This document shows, piece after piece, positions 8,462 through 16,426 of a DNA stretch of 47,857 nt. Positions within the stretch are counted from its first letter, which is position 1, and each line of letters starts with the position of its first letter. Made by a program: the position numbers and the translations under genes. Source of the DNA: Amycolatopsis sacchari (GTDB lineage: Bacteria; Actinomycetota; Actinomycetes; Mycobacteriales; Pseudonocardiaceae); assembly GCF_900114035.1 (NCBI RefSeq), contig NZ_FORP01000037.1, forward strand, positions 1-47,857, read 5' to 3'. A model generated the notes under the pieces. The model saw only the letters and a list, made by a program, of their open reading frames with translations. It was not told the DNA's origin and ran no database searches.

Positions 8462-8511
8462 GGGAGGAACTCCGATCGTCGATGATCGAGCGAGCCGTAC
8501 GCTAGCACAAG

Positions 8512-8541
8512 TACGTAAGCATTTACGTATGAAGTTACATA
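8512..8541. promoter_or_regulatory. Candidate PadR operator between MFS operon and padR
   Basis: The divergent intergenic region contains TACGTAA-GCAT-TTACGTA (8512-8529), a perfect 7-bp inverted repeat, plus a third half-site TTACATA (8535-8541). Its AT-rich composition stands out from the surrounding GC. PadR-family repressors bind such AT-rich palindromes next to their own genes. The third half-site lies just before the padR ribosome binding site (GGAGG), so autoregulation is likely. Confidence 0.65.
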
Positions 8542-8554
8542 TTTGGAGGCCCCG

Positions 8555-9133
8555 ATGTCCCTGCGCCACGCGCTGCTCGCCCTGCTCGAGGCCGGGCCGA
8601 TGACGGGGTACGAGCTCGCGAAGCAGTTCGACCAGTCGGCGGACCGCGTCTGGCACGCGCCGCACCCGCAGATCTACACGGAGCTGCGGAAACTGGAGCG
8701 CGAGGACCTCGTGGCAGCGGACGAGGTGGCGCGGGGGACGAAGGCGGTGAAGCGGGCGTACCGGCTGACGGAGGCGGGGGAACGCGAGCTGCGGAGGTGG
8801 GTGTCGGAGGTCGAAGCGCCGTCACCGGTTCGTGACGCGGCCTACCTGAAGGCGACGTACTTCGAGTACGCGGACCCCGAGGTGGTGCGGCGGCAGTTCG
8901 AGGCGCACCGGGCGCACCACCAGGAGCAGCTGCACCGGTGGGAGCGGCACGCGGCGCAGCTGCGGGCGCGGGAGACGGAGCTGCTGCAACGCCGCCTGGC
9001 GCACGCCCCGCAACCCCAACACGAGGCGATCGTCGCGTACAAGGTCCACGTGTACGAGGGCATGGCGGAGCGCGCCAGGGCGGAAATCGCCTGGGCCGAG
9101 CGAGGACTGGCACTGGTGGAGAAGCTGGGGTGA
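8555..9133 (+). CDS. PadR family transcriptional regulator
   Basis: The ATG at 8555 has GGAGG 5 bases upstream; an in-frame TTG 12 bp earlier is rejected because it precedes the Shine-Dalgarno sequence. The 192-residue product starts MSLRHALLALLEAGPMTGYELAKQF, the classic PadR winged helix (about 1-85). The C-terminal half (about 95-190) is the long helical dimerisation region of the Vir_act_alpha_C type. It is divergent from the MFS-decarboxylase-aldolase operon and is its probable repressor, released by a phenolic or aromatic ligand. Confidence 0.93.
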   Translation: MSLRHALLALLEAGPMTGYELAKQFDQSADRVWHAPHPQIYTELRKLEREDLVAADEVARGTKAVKRAYRLTEAGERELRRWVSEVEAPSPVRDAAYLKATYFEYADPEVVRRQFEAHRAHHQEQLHRWERHAAQLRARETELLQRRLAHAPQPQHEAIVAYKVHVYEGMAERARAEIAWAERGLALVEKLG

Positions 9134-9711
9134 GGGGGGTGGGGGCTTCGGGCGGAGCCCGGGGTGGCTGGGCTTCAGGCGGGTTTGGCGCGCTGCGGGT
9201 TGGGCTTCGGGCGGGTTTGGCGCGCTGGTCGGTCGGCTTTCGGGCGGCTGGGGTTTGGGGCCGGAGGGCTTCGGGCGGGTTCGGGTGTGCTGGGGGCTGG
9301 GCCTCAGCACGGCAGGGCTTCGTTCGGGTTTCGTGGCAGGACTTTGGTGGCGGTTAGCGCCTCCGAGCATCCTGGCTTCGGGGCGGAGGTCAGGGCGGCA
9401 GGACGTTGCCCGGAGTTCGGGGCGACCAGTCGCGGGCTCTGCGATGGCGCCACGCGAGTCGGCGCGGGTTGCCGTTGAGGCGGTTCGCGCGGGGACGGAG
9501 TTTCCGGTCATCGATCGGTTCGGTGACCGGGTAGTGCCAGTCGGAGGAATCGGGTCTTCGCGCTGGCGCCTTTCCCGTCCCTTGGCGGCAGTCGCGCGGG
9601 CGTGGTTCCGCGCTGGCGCCCCTCGGCCCCGCGGCTGATGGCCATGCATCGGCCGAGGCTCAGCGTTCGCGTGGGTGGGCCTTCGCCGCTGCGCAGCCGC
9701 TGAACGTCCCG
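9134..9711. repeat. Gene-free tract, G-rich degenerate repeats then nondescript sequence
   Basis: This 578-bp region lies between convergent genes. From about 9140 to 9330 the + strand carries degenerate repeats of the type GGGCTTCGGGCGGGTTTGG. The rest (9330-9711) is less repetitive, with short recurrences such as GCGCTGGCGCC (9561 and 9611 areas). Open frames here have no ribosome binding site and encode arginine/glycine-rich low-complexity sequence. I see no gene, RNA or mobile element. Confidence 0.6.
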
Positions 9712-11007
9712 TCAGTCGAGGTCGGCGAGGCGCTTCTCCGCTGCCGAGGCGGTGCGCTTGGCGGACGTGAGTGCCTTCCGCGCGGCGGAGACCTCTGCTC
9801 GGAGTGCACGTTCGATCTGGGTCGCTTCCGCGAGCTGCGCCCGGAGATCGGCCACGGCGTCGGCTGCTTCCGCGGCCCGCTGCTCCGCCTCGGAAAGGGC
9901 TTCCTCGGCCGCTTCCCGTGCCTCGATCGCCGCGGCCGCCTCGTCGCGGATGGCTTGGCGGCGGGCCTCCTCCGCGCGCTCTCGCTGCCGGGCCGCTTCC
10001 GCCTGCTTCCGCTCGGTCTCTCGCTGCCGGTCGGCCGCTCGCTTGCGGTCGGTTTCCTGCCGCTTGCCGGTGGCTCGCTTGCGGTCGGTTTCTCGCCGCT
10101 GGTCGGTGCGCGCCTGCTTCCGCTCGGTCTCCCGCTGCCGGTCAGCGGTCGCTCGCTTGCGGTCGGTTTCCTGCTGCCGTTCGGTGGCTCGCTTTCGCTT
10201 GGTCTCCCGCTGCTGGTCGGTGGTTCCCTTGCCGTCGGTCTCCCGTCGCCGGTCAGCGGTCGCTCGCTTGCCGTCGGTTTCCTGCTGCCGGTCGGTGGCT
10301 CGTTTTCGCGTGGTCTCCCGCTGCTGGTCGGTGGTTCCCTTGCCGTCGGTCTCCCGTCGCCGGTCAGCGGTCGCTCGCTTGCCGTCGGTCTCCTGCGTCC
10401 GCTGGGTGGTGCCCCGCTTCCCGGCGCGGTCCGGCCGCTCCGTGGCGCCCTGCTTCCCGGCGCGCTCCCGCCGCCCCTCCGCCCCGCCGGCGTCCCGCGT
10501 CCGGGTGCTGCCCGGCTCCGGGAGCACCGCCGCCGTCAGCCATTGTTCCGGCGTGCCGGGCGCCAGTGCGGCGCTCAACCGAGCGGCGCGGACCGCCTCC
10601 AGCGCTTGTTCGTCCGACACCGCGGCTTCGAAGGTGTCATCGATCTGCCTGCTCGTCGCGTCGCTGTAGGTGTAGGCCGCCTTGCGCGCCAGCCACTGCG
10701 CCCGCTTGTTCAGCAAGCCGATCAGCTCGTGCCGCCGCCGCGACAACGTCCGCAGCTCGTCCCCCGCCAGCGACTGGTGCGCCGCCCGCAACGCGGCACC
10801 CACCTCCGCCAGCCGGTCGATCTCCTCCGGGCAGTTCCGGCTCACCTGGTTGACCAGCCACGCCGCCACCGTCGGCTTGCGCAGCCCCGCGATCCGGTCC
10901 GCCAGCGCGCGATCCGGCCGCGCCTGCTTCGCCCGCTCGTCCCGCAGCGCGGTGAAGTCCTCCCGCTTCGCGGCGAACAGCTCGTCCGACACCGTCTCGA
11001 AGTCCAT
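9712..11007 (-). CDS. Conserved-N-terminus coiled-coil protein with expanded basic repeats
   Basis: The product has 431 residues. Residues 1-165 look like a folded domain (MDFETVSDELFAAKREDFTA, LRKPTVAAWLVNQVSR, LNKRAQWLARKAAYTYSD); I recognise it as a recurrent actinobacterial unknown but cannot name a function. Residues about 180-345 are a highly charged Lys/Arg/Glu/Thr/Gln repeat with a 12-13-residue beat (RRETDGKGTTD, QQRETTRKRATD, RQQETDGKRATAD). Residues 345-431 form an alanine/glutamate-rich coiled coil. There are no membrane segments. The repeat is probably an extended helix and may bind nucleic acid or polyphosphate; this is a guess from charge alone. It converges on padR across a repeat tract. 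Confidence 0.75.
   Translation of the reverse strand: MDFETVSDELFAAKREDFTALRDERAKQARPDRALADRIAGLRKPTVAAWLVNQVSRNCPEEIDRLAEVGAALRAAHQSLAGDELRTLSRRRHELIGLLNKRAQWLARKAAYTYSDATSRQIDDTFEAAVSDEQALEAVRAARLSAALAPGTPEQWLTAAVLPEPGSTRTRDAGGAEGRRERAGKQGATERPDRAGKRGTTQRTQETDGKRATADRRRETDGKGTTDQQRETTRKRATDRQQETDGKRATADRRRETDGKGTTDQQRETKRKRATERQQETDRKRATADRQRETERKQARTDQRRETDRKRATGKRQETDRKRAADRQRETERKQAEAARQRERAEEARRQAIRDEAAAAIEAREAAEEALSEAEQRAAEAADAVADLRAQLAEATQIERALRAEVSAARKALTSAKRTASAAEKRLADLD
10090..10422. repeat. In-frame 111-bp tandem repeat inside the coiled-coil gene
   Basis: About three copies of a 111-bp (37-codon) unit lie inside the gene above. The last two contain a 78-bp segment that is identical by eye at 10201-10278 and 10312-10389; the copy nearer 10090 is diverged. 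Because 111 is divisible by 3, copy-number change keeps the frame. The near identity suggests recent duplication or gene conversion. Confidence 0.8.
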
Positions 11008-11203
11008 CGCGCCCAGTCAAGCACGATCCCGGTGCCTACGCCCCGCAGCCGATTGGCATAGACCACGACTCTTTCGGGTGACGACGTTGTGCGGGGGCCG
11101 CGCAACCCGGAACGTTCGTGCGAAAGCCGCGAAAAGGGAAGGAAGTTCTCACGAAATCCTCGCGGAAAAGGGAAAACGGCAACGCCTGCTAGTGTCGGTC
11201 CTC

Positions 11204-11980
11204 ATGAGCGAGGCAGCCGTCCGCGTCGAACGCCGTGGCCCCGTCACCACGGTCGTCCTGCACCGCCCCGAAGCCCGCAACGCCGTCGACCGACCGACGG
11301 CCGAAGCCCTCCGGCAGGCCTTCGAGGACTTCGACGCCGACCCGGACGCCTCCGTCGCCGTCCTCTGGGGCGATGGCGGCACGTTCTGCGCCGGCGCCGA
11401 CCTCAAGGCCATCGGCACGGACCGGATGAACCGCCTCGCTCCCGACGGTCCCGGTCCGATGGGCCCGACCCGCCTGCGCCTCGGCAAGCCCGTCATCGCC
11501 GCCGTCGCAGGTCACGCCGTCGCCGGCGGCCTGGAACTGGCCTTGTGGTGCGACCTCCGCGTCGCGGCGGAGGACGCTGTCTTCGGGGTGTTCTGCCGCC
11601 GCTGGGGAGTGCCGCTGATCGACGGCGGCACCGTCCGCCTGCCCCGCCTCATCGGGGAGAGCCGGGCGATGGACCTCATCCTCACGGGCCGCCCCGTCGA
11701 GGCCGCCGAAGCGCTTCAGATGGGCCTGGTGAACCGCGTCGTGCCCGCGGGCGAGGAGCGGGCCGCGGCCGAGGAACTGGCCGCCGCGATCGCCCGGTTC
11801 CCGCAGACCTGCCTGCGTCACGACCGCCTGTCCGTGCTCGACCAACAGGGCCTGCCCGAGGCGGAAGCGCTTTCCCGGGAATGGGAGCACGGAATGGCGT
11901 CGTTCGCGGCGGACGCGGCCGCCGGGGCGAACCGTTTCGCGGCCGGAGCGGGCCGCGGCGGATCATTTTCGGATATTTGA
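11204..11980 (+). CDS. Enoyl-CoA hydratase/isomerase family protein (crotonase)
   Basis: The product has 258 residues starting MSEAAVRVERRGPVTTVVL. The crotonase oxyanion-hole segments are TFCAGADLKAI (about 66-76) and GHAVAGGLELALWCDLRVA (about 102-120), followed by FGVFCRRWGVPLIDGGTVRLPRLIG. Where mitochondrial-type hydratases place the second catalytic Glu, the sequence has DGGTVRLPR, so the reaction (hydration, isomerisation or other acyl-CoA chemistry) cannot be fixed. It is cytoplasmic. It stands alone, with 196 bp upstream and 263 bp downstream that show no gene. Confidence 0.9.
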   Translation: MSEAAVRVERRGPVTTVVLHRPEARNAVDRPTAEALRQAFEDFDADPDASVAVLWGDGGTFCAGADLKAIGTDRMNRLAPDGPGPMGPTRLRLGKPVIAAVAGHAVAGGLELALWCDLRVAAEDAVFGVFCRRWGVPLIDGGTVRLPRLIGESRAMDLILTGRPVEAAEALQMGLVNRVVPAGEERAAAEELAAAIARFPQTCLRHDRLSVLDQQGLPEAEALSREWEHGMASFAADAAAGANRFAAGAGRGGSFSDI

Positions 11981-12243
11981 GCGAAAGCGCGTTCGAAATA
12001 CTTCTGGTCACGGTGGGTCACCAGCGAGGGGCATGCTTTCGGACGATGTCGGCGCGGGGCGGGTCCGTGCCAGCATGGGCCGGATGGTGATCTTTCCCGC
12101 GCGGGCACGGCAAAGTCCGCGATTGTGACCCGTTGCTCAAAGCGGTGTTGGTCTCGTTCGCGAGCCTTTCGGGTACTCGCGCGGCAAAGTGGGTATTGCC
12201 ATGGGTGTTCGCCACGTAAGCTGGGAAAGGGGGACTGGGGACC

Positions 12244-12852
12244 GTGAACGGACCATTCGGGCGTACAGCCCGATTCTGGCGCCGTATCCACCTTGGTCGT
12301 AATCCGCTGGCCAGACGCTCCGACCGCGTCGAGGCCGTCGTGCTGCTGGTCGCCGTACTGGGGTTGCTCATCGCGCTGCCGCTCGCCGCGCTCGTCGGGA
12401 CCAACACCTATCGCGGGCAGCTCGCCGTTTCCGCGCAGCAGCAGGCCTCGCGCCACCTCACCACCGCGACCCTCGTCGAGAACGCCCCGACGCCCGTGCC
12501 CGCCACCGACGGCGCCTACCTGAGCGCGAACGGCGGCACCACCGGCACGCACGCCCGCTGGACCCTTCCGGACGGGGCCGAGCGGGTCGGCACCGTCGCC
12601 GCGGATCCGGGTTCGCCTGCCGGGACGCGGGTGCCCGTGTGGCTGTCGGACGCCGGAAACCCCGTGCCCGCGCCGATGACCTCCTCCGACGCCACGACGA
12701 CCGGGATCCTCGCCGGGATCTTCGCGTGGCTGGTGGTCGCGCTGGGGCTCACCGCGGTGTACTGGAGCGTGCGCCTCGTCCTGGACCGCCGTCGCGCCGT
12801 GCACTGGGAGCGGGAGTGGCAGTACGCGGGAGAACGCTGGGCTCGTTTCTGA
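12244..12852 (+). CDS. Rv1733c-like two-TM membrane protein
   Basis: A GTG start after a purine-rich leader gives 202 residues. The segment LGRNPLARRSDRVEAVVLL followed by a helix (about 31-51) matches the Rv1733c family, whose M. tuberculosis member is a DosR-regulon membrane antigen. An extracytoplasmic domain (about 52-153) with ARWTLPDGAERVGTV and a second helix (about 155-178, GILAGIFAWLVVALGLTAVYW) complete the family architecture. The biochemical role is unknown. I saw no DosR box of good quality upstream. Confidence 0.82.
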   Translation: MNGPFGRTARFWRRIHLGRNPLARRSDRVEAVVLLVAVLGLLIALPLAALVGTNTYRGQLAVSAQQQASRHLTTATLVENAPTPVPATDGAYLSANGGTTGTHARWTLPDGAERVGTVAADPGSPAGTRVPVWLSDAGNPVPAPMTSSDATTTGILAGIFAWLVVALGLTAVYWSVRLVLDRRRAVHWEREWQYAGERWARF

Positions 12853-13356
12853 GCCGTCGCGCGGTGACGTGGGGGGCTGGGGCCCTGCGGTGTGGACTGT
12901 GGGTGATGACTGTCGGGACCGCGGCCTCCGGGTGATGTGGGGTCACGGGGGCTGAAGACGCCGCGGTGCGGGACTTCGCGGATGGATGCCCGAGCCGGTG
13001 CTGTCGAGTGGGGAAGCGCCCCGGTGGGCCGTGGGTTTCGGGACCGCGGCCTCCGGTGACATGGGGGATCAGGAGAGGCGGGCATCCCGCCTGGAGCGGC
13101 GCGTGCCCGCACTGCGGGCGGGCGCACGCGGGGCGCGTGACGCCGCGCCCCGCCGGAAACTCGCCGTGCGGCCGCCCGAAACCTGCCGTGCCCCGTCGGA
13201 AACCTGCCGTGCCCCGTCGGAAACCCGGCGTACCCCGTCGGAAACTCGCCGTGCGCCGCTCGGCCCCGCCGCGCCGCGTCGGAAACCCGCCGTGCGCCGC
13301 CCGAAACCCGCCGCGCCCCGCCGGAGACCCGCCGCGCCGCACCCCCGAAACCGCCC
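12853..13356. repeat. Gene-free tract with 21-bp tandem repeats
   Basis: This 504-bp tract lies between convergent genes. The first part (about 12853-13060) is G-rich on the + strand, including two copies of CGGGACCGCGGCCTCCGG-like sequence. From about 13140 to 13356 it becomes C-rich, with a 21-bp periodic unit CCGTCGGAAACCTGCCGTGCC: GAAAC recurs at about 13177, 13198, 13219 and 13240 and continues degenerately to 13345. 21 bp is two helical turns and seven codons. No gene is supported. Confidence 0.7.
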
Positions 13357-13983
13357 CTAACGCACCCCCCGCGGCCGGAACTGGATGCTGATCCGCGGCC
13401 CGACCGGCTTGCCCGTCTTGGGAATCGCGTGCTCCCAGGTCCGCTGGCACGAACCGCCCATGACGATGAGGTCGCCGGGGCCCAGGGCCTGCCGGATGGT
13501 CTGCCCGCCGCCACGCGGCCGCAGCAGCAGGCTCCGTGGCGAACCCACCGACAGGATCGCCACCATCGTGTCCTCACGGGAACCGCGGCCGATCGTGTCC
13601 CCGTGCCACGCCACGCTGTCCCTGCCGTCCCGGTACAGGCACAGCCCCGCCGTGCGGAACGGCTCCCCGAGCTCGGCCGCGTAGTGCTCGCTCAGCGCCG
13701 ACCGCGCCTCCACCAGCACGGGATCCGGCAGCTCGTCCTGCTCCCCATAAAAACTGAGCAGCCGCGGCACGTCGACGACCCGGTCGTACATCCGGCGCCG
13801 TTCGGCGTGCCACGGCACGCGCTCCATCAGCCGTTCGAACACCGTGTCCGCACCACGCAGCCAGTCGGGCAGCACGTCGATCCACGCGCCGTCACTCAGC
13901 GGCGTGCGCCGGATCGCCGACAGCGGCCGGAGCGACGTCTCGTCGGTCTGCCCGAACAGCGAGCACTGGAGTCCCACGGTCAT
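13357..13983 (-). CDS. alkB: AlkB-like 2-oxoglutarate/Fe(II) dioxygenase (nucleic-acid dealkylation)
   Basis: The product has 208 residues. The iron site is visible as His127 and Asp129 (VAWHGDTIG) with distal His185 (TWEHAIPK); the 2-oxoglutarate-binding arginines are in RISIQFRPR (Arg197, Arg203). The LCLYRDGRDSVAWHGD segment is typical of AlkB and ALKBH2/3-type enzymes that oxidatively remove N1-methyladenine and N3-methylcytosine from DNA or RNA. A near-consensus SOS box and a -10 element lie directly upstream, suggesting damage induction. The RNA ligase gene rtcB is 42 bp upstream on the same strand, so the pair may act together in nucleic-acid repair. Confidence 0.93.
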   Translation of the reverse strand: MTVGLQCSLFGQTDETSLRPLSAIRRTPLSDGAWIDVLPDWLRGADTVFERLMERVPWHAERRRMYDRVVDVPRLLSFYGEQDELPDPVLVEARSALSEHYAAELGEPFRTAGLCLYRDGRDSVAWHGDTIGRGSREDTMVAILSVGSPRSLLLRPRGGGQTIRQALGPGDLIVMGGSCQRTWEHAIPKTGKPVGPRISIQFRPRGVR

Positions 13984-13990
13984 GTCCGCC

Positions 13991-14020
13991 AGTGTACCCG
14001 CTGTTCGAACACCTGTGCGA
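13991..14020 (-). promoter_or_regulatory. Candidate SOS (LexA) box and -10 element of alkB
   Basis: Positions 14005-14020 read TCGAAC-ACCT-GTGCGA on the + strand, matching 11 of 12 fixed positions of the mycobacterial LexA box TCGAAC-N4-GTTCGA. On the minus strand TACACT (13996-13991) ends 7 bases before the alkB ATG, a spacing that suggests a leaderless transcript. The box lies in the 42-bp gap between the rtcB stop and the alkB start. This is a motif call only. Confidence 0.6.
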
Positions 14021-14025
14021 ACTTT

Positions 14026-15216
14026 TCACCCCTTCACGCACACCACCTGCTTGAGGTGCGCCACCACCTCGACCAGATCGGTCTGCGCGGCGATCACGGA
14101 CTCGATGTCCTTGTACGCCGCGGGGATCTCGTCCACGACACCCGCGTCCTTGCGGCACTCGACCCCGCTCGTCTGAGCGGCGAGGTCCGCTTCGGTGAAC
14201 GTCTTGCGCGCCTTGGTCCGCGACATCCGCCGTCCCGCGCCGTGCGACGCCGACAGGAACGACGCCTCGTTGCCGAGCCCGCGCACGATGTAGGACCCGG
14301 TGCCCATGCTGCCCGGGATGATCCCCAGATCACCCGAGCCCGCGCGGATCGCGCCCTTGCGGGTCACCAGCACGTCCACCCCGTCGTACGTCTCCTCCGC
14401 CACGTAGTTGTGGTGGCACGAGACCGGCTCGTCGAACCGCACGCCCGGCACCTCGTCCGCGAGCGCCCGCTGCACGAGCGCGACCATCGCGGCCCGGTTG
14501 CGCGCCGCGTAGTCCTGCGCCCAGAACAGGTCCCTGCGGTACGCGGCCATCTCCGGCGTGCCCGCGACGAACACCGCGAGGTCCCGGTCCGGCAGATCGG
14601 CGTTGTGCGGCAGGCGGCGCGCGATGTCGATGTGCCGCTTCGCCAGCTCGTTGCCGATCCCGCGCGAGCCGGAGTGCAGCATCAGCCACACGCGGCCCTC
14701 GTCGTCCCCGCCCTGTTCCAGGCACACCTCGATGAAGTGGTTGCCACCACCGAGGCTGCCGAGCTGCGCCCGCGCGCGGTCACGCAGGTTCTGCACGCCC
14801 GCGTGCAGTTCCCCGAAGGACGACCAGAACTCGTCCCACCCGCCGACACCGGGCACCCGCGCCGGGTTCACCGGGGTCTTGTGCATCGCGAACCCCACGG
14901 GCACCGCCGATTCGATCCGCCGGCGCAGCCTGCCGAGGTCGTCGGGGAGGTCGCTCGCGGTCAGGGAAGTGCGCACCGCGCTCATGCCGCACCCGATGTC
15001 GACGCCGACCGCGGCGGGGGAGACGGCGTCACGCATCGCGATGACACTGCCGACCGTCGCGCCCTTGCCGTAGTGGACGTCCGGCATCACCGCGAGACCG
15101 TGCACCCACGGCAGGTTCGCGACGTTGCGGAGCTGCCGCATCGCGGCGTCCTCCACCGACGACGGGTCGGCCCACATCCTGATCGGTACCCGCGCGCCTT
15201 CCAGTGCGGCGTGCAT
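14026..15216 (-). CDS. rtcB: RNA-splicing ligase RtcB
   Basis: The product has 396 residues, typical of bacterial RtcB. It joins 2',3'-cyclic phosphate or 3'-phosphate RNA ends to 5'-OH ends using GTP and Mn. Visible landmarks are DVHYGKG, GVDIGCGM (Asp73, metal Cys76), GGGNHFIEV (His159), HSGSRGIG (His180), HHN (267-268) and SHGAGR, whose His324 is the guanylylated residue. All catalytic positions are intact. No archease gene is nearby. It is divergent from the LCP gene and is probably co-transcribed with alkB. Confidence 0.97.
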   Translation of the reverse strand: MHAALEGARVPIRMWADPSSVEDAAMRQLRNVANLPWVHGLAVMPDVHYGKGATVGSVIAMRDAVSPAAVGVDIGCGMSAVRTSLTASDLPDDLGRLRRRIESAVPVGFAMHKTPVNPARVPGVGGWDEFWSSFGELHAGVQNLRDRARAQLGSLGGGNHFIEVCLEQGGDDEGRVWLMLHSGSRGIGNELAKRHIDIARRLPHNADLPDRDLAVFVAGTPEMAAYRRDLFWAQDYAARNRAAMVALVQRALADEVPGVRFDEPVSCHHNYVAEETYDGVDVLVTRKGAIRAGSGDLGIIPGSMGTGSYIVRGLGNEASFLSASHGAGRRMSRTKARKTFTEADLAAQTSGVECRKDAGVVDEIPAAYKDIESVIAAQTDLVEVVAHLKQVVCVKG

Positions 15217-15286
15217 CTTCGTTTCCTCTCCTCGGCTACTGCTTCTTCACGGTATCCGCATGCGGCAACTGGTTTGCTCGTTCCCG

Positions 15287-16426
15287 ATGACCACGAAACG
15301 CGCCGGGCTGACGGTGGTCGCACTGGTGTCCCTGCTGGTGTTCGCCGCGACGGGCGTCGGCTGGAGCCAGGTGCACCGGCTGACCGCGGGACTGTCCACA
15401 GCCGACGTCCTCGACCCGGGTGCGGCGAGCACCACGGGCGAGCAGAACATCCTGCTCGTCGGCCTGGACAGCAGGACGGATGCGCAGGGCGAGCCGTTGC
15501 CCCGGAACCTGCTGGACCAGTTGCACGCGGGGGATTCGAGTGACGGCGGCGACAACACCGACACGATGATCCTCGTCCACATCCCCGCCGGCGGCGGGGC
15601 GGCGACGGCGTTTTCCATCCCGCGTGACTCCTATGTCCGGCTCGCGGGCGGTTTCGGCCGGCACAAGATCAATTCCGCCTACACCTACGCGCAGGTCGCG
15701 GCGGCGAACCGGTTGCGGGCCCAGGGAGTCACGGGCGCGCAGCTGAACGTCCAGGCGGCGCAGGCGGGGGCGAAGAACGCGGTCCAGACCGTCGAGCAGC
15801 TGACCGGGCTGACGGTGACGCACTTCGCGTCGGTGAACCTCGTGGGCTTCTACGACATCAGCGAGGCGATCGGCGGGATTCCCGTGTGCCTCAACGCTCC
15901 TGTGCGCGATGCGTACTCCGGTGCGGACTTCCCGGCGGGTGAGCAGACGATCTCCGGCGCGCAGGCGCTCGCGTTCGTGCGGCAGCGGCACGGGCTGCCG
16001 AACGGGGACCTCGACCGGATCCGGCGGCAACAGGCGTTCCTGGCGAGCATGGCGCACACGGTGCTGGCCGCGGGAACCCTCACGGATCCGGCGAAGCTGA
16101 CGAAACTCGTCGGCGCGCTCCAGCAGTCCGTCACGATCGACCAGGGGTGGGACGTCTTCTCCTTCGCCCAGCAGCTGCGGAACCTCAGCTCCGGGCAGAT
16201 CCGGTTCGAGACGATCCCGGTCGGGAACACCGACCTCAAGACGTCCGACGGGGACGCCGTGCAGGTCGATCCCGCACAGGTCCAGGCCTTCGTCCAGCAG
16301 GCGACCGGCGGTGCCGCTCCGTCCACAGTGGCGCCGCCCACGACGGCGAGCAGGGTCACGTCACGGCCCGCGACGCCGCCAGCGGCGCCGCCCGTGACGG
16401 CCGGGAACGTGACGTGCGTCAACTAG
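15287..16426 (+). CDS. LytR-CpsA-Psr (LCP) family cell-wall glycopolymer ligase
   Basis: I chose the ATG of MTTKRAGLTVV (379 residues); an in-frame ATG 27 bp upstream is possible. A single N-terminal membrane helix (about 6-25) anchors an extracytoplasmic LCP domain. Landmarks are ILLVGLDSRTD, NTDTMILVHI, SIPRDSYV with the pyrophosphate-binding Arg, and GDLDRIRRQQAFL. LCP enzymes transfer undecaprenyl-linked polymers (arabinogalactan or teichoic-acid-like) to peptidoglycan. The C-terminal 45 residues are Pro/Thr/Ala-rich and end in a Cys-containing tail. The stop shares the palindrome CTAG with the stop of the convergent hydrolase. Confidence 0.93.
   Translation: MTTKRAGLTVVALVSLLVFAATGVGWSQVHRLTAGLSTADVLDPGAASTTGEQNILLVGLDSRTDAQGEPLPRNLLDQLHAGDSSDGGDNTDTMILVHIPAGGGAATAFSIPRDSYVRLAGGFGRHKINSAYTYAQVAAANRLRAQGVTGAQLNVQAAQAGAKNAVQTVEQLTGLTVTHFASVNLVGFYDISEAIGGIPVCLNAPVRDAYSGADFPAGEQTISGAQALAFVRQRHGLPNGDLDRIRRQQAFLASMAHTVLAAGTLTDPAKLTKLVGALQQSVTIDQGWDVFSFAQQLRNLSSGQIRFETIPVGNTDLKTSDGDAVQVDPAQVQAFVQQATGGAAPSTVAPPTTASRVTSRPATPPAAPPVTAGNVTCVN

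Noticed and set aside
9255..9638. A 127-residue + strand frame between padR and the coiled-coil gene
   Set aside because: No Shine-Dalgarno sequence, no recognisable domain, and it overlaps the repeats; codon pattern does not differ between frames.
12228..12250. Possible DosR box before the Rv1733c-like gene (GGGACT-like)
   Set aside because: Only half of the palindrome is present and it coincides with the purine-rich ribosome binding region.
13140..13356. CRISPR array
   Set aside because: The period is only 21 bp with no unique spacers, and there are no cas genes in the window.
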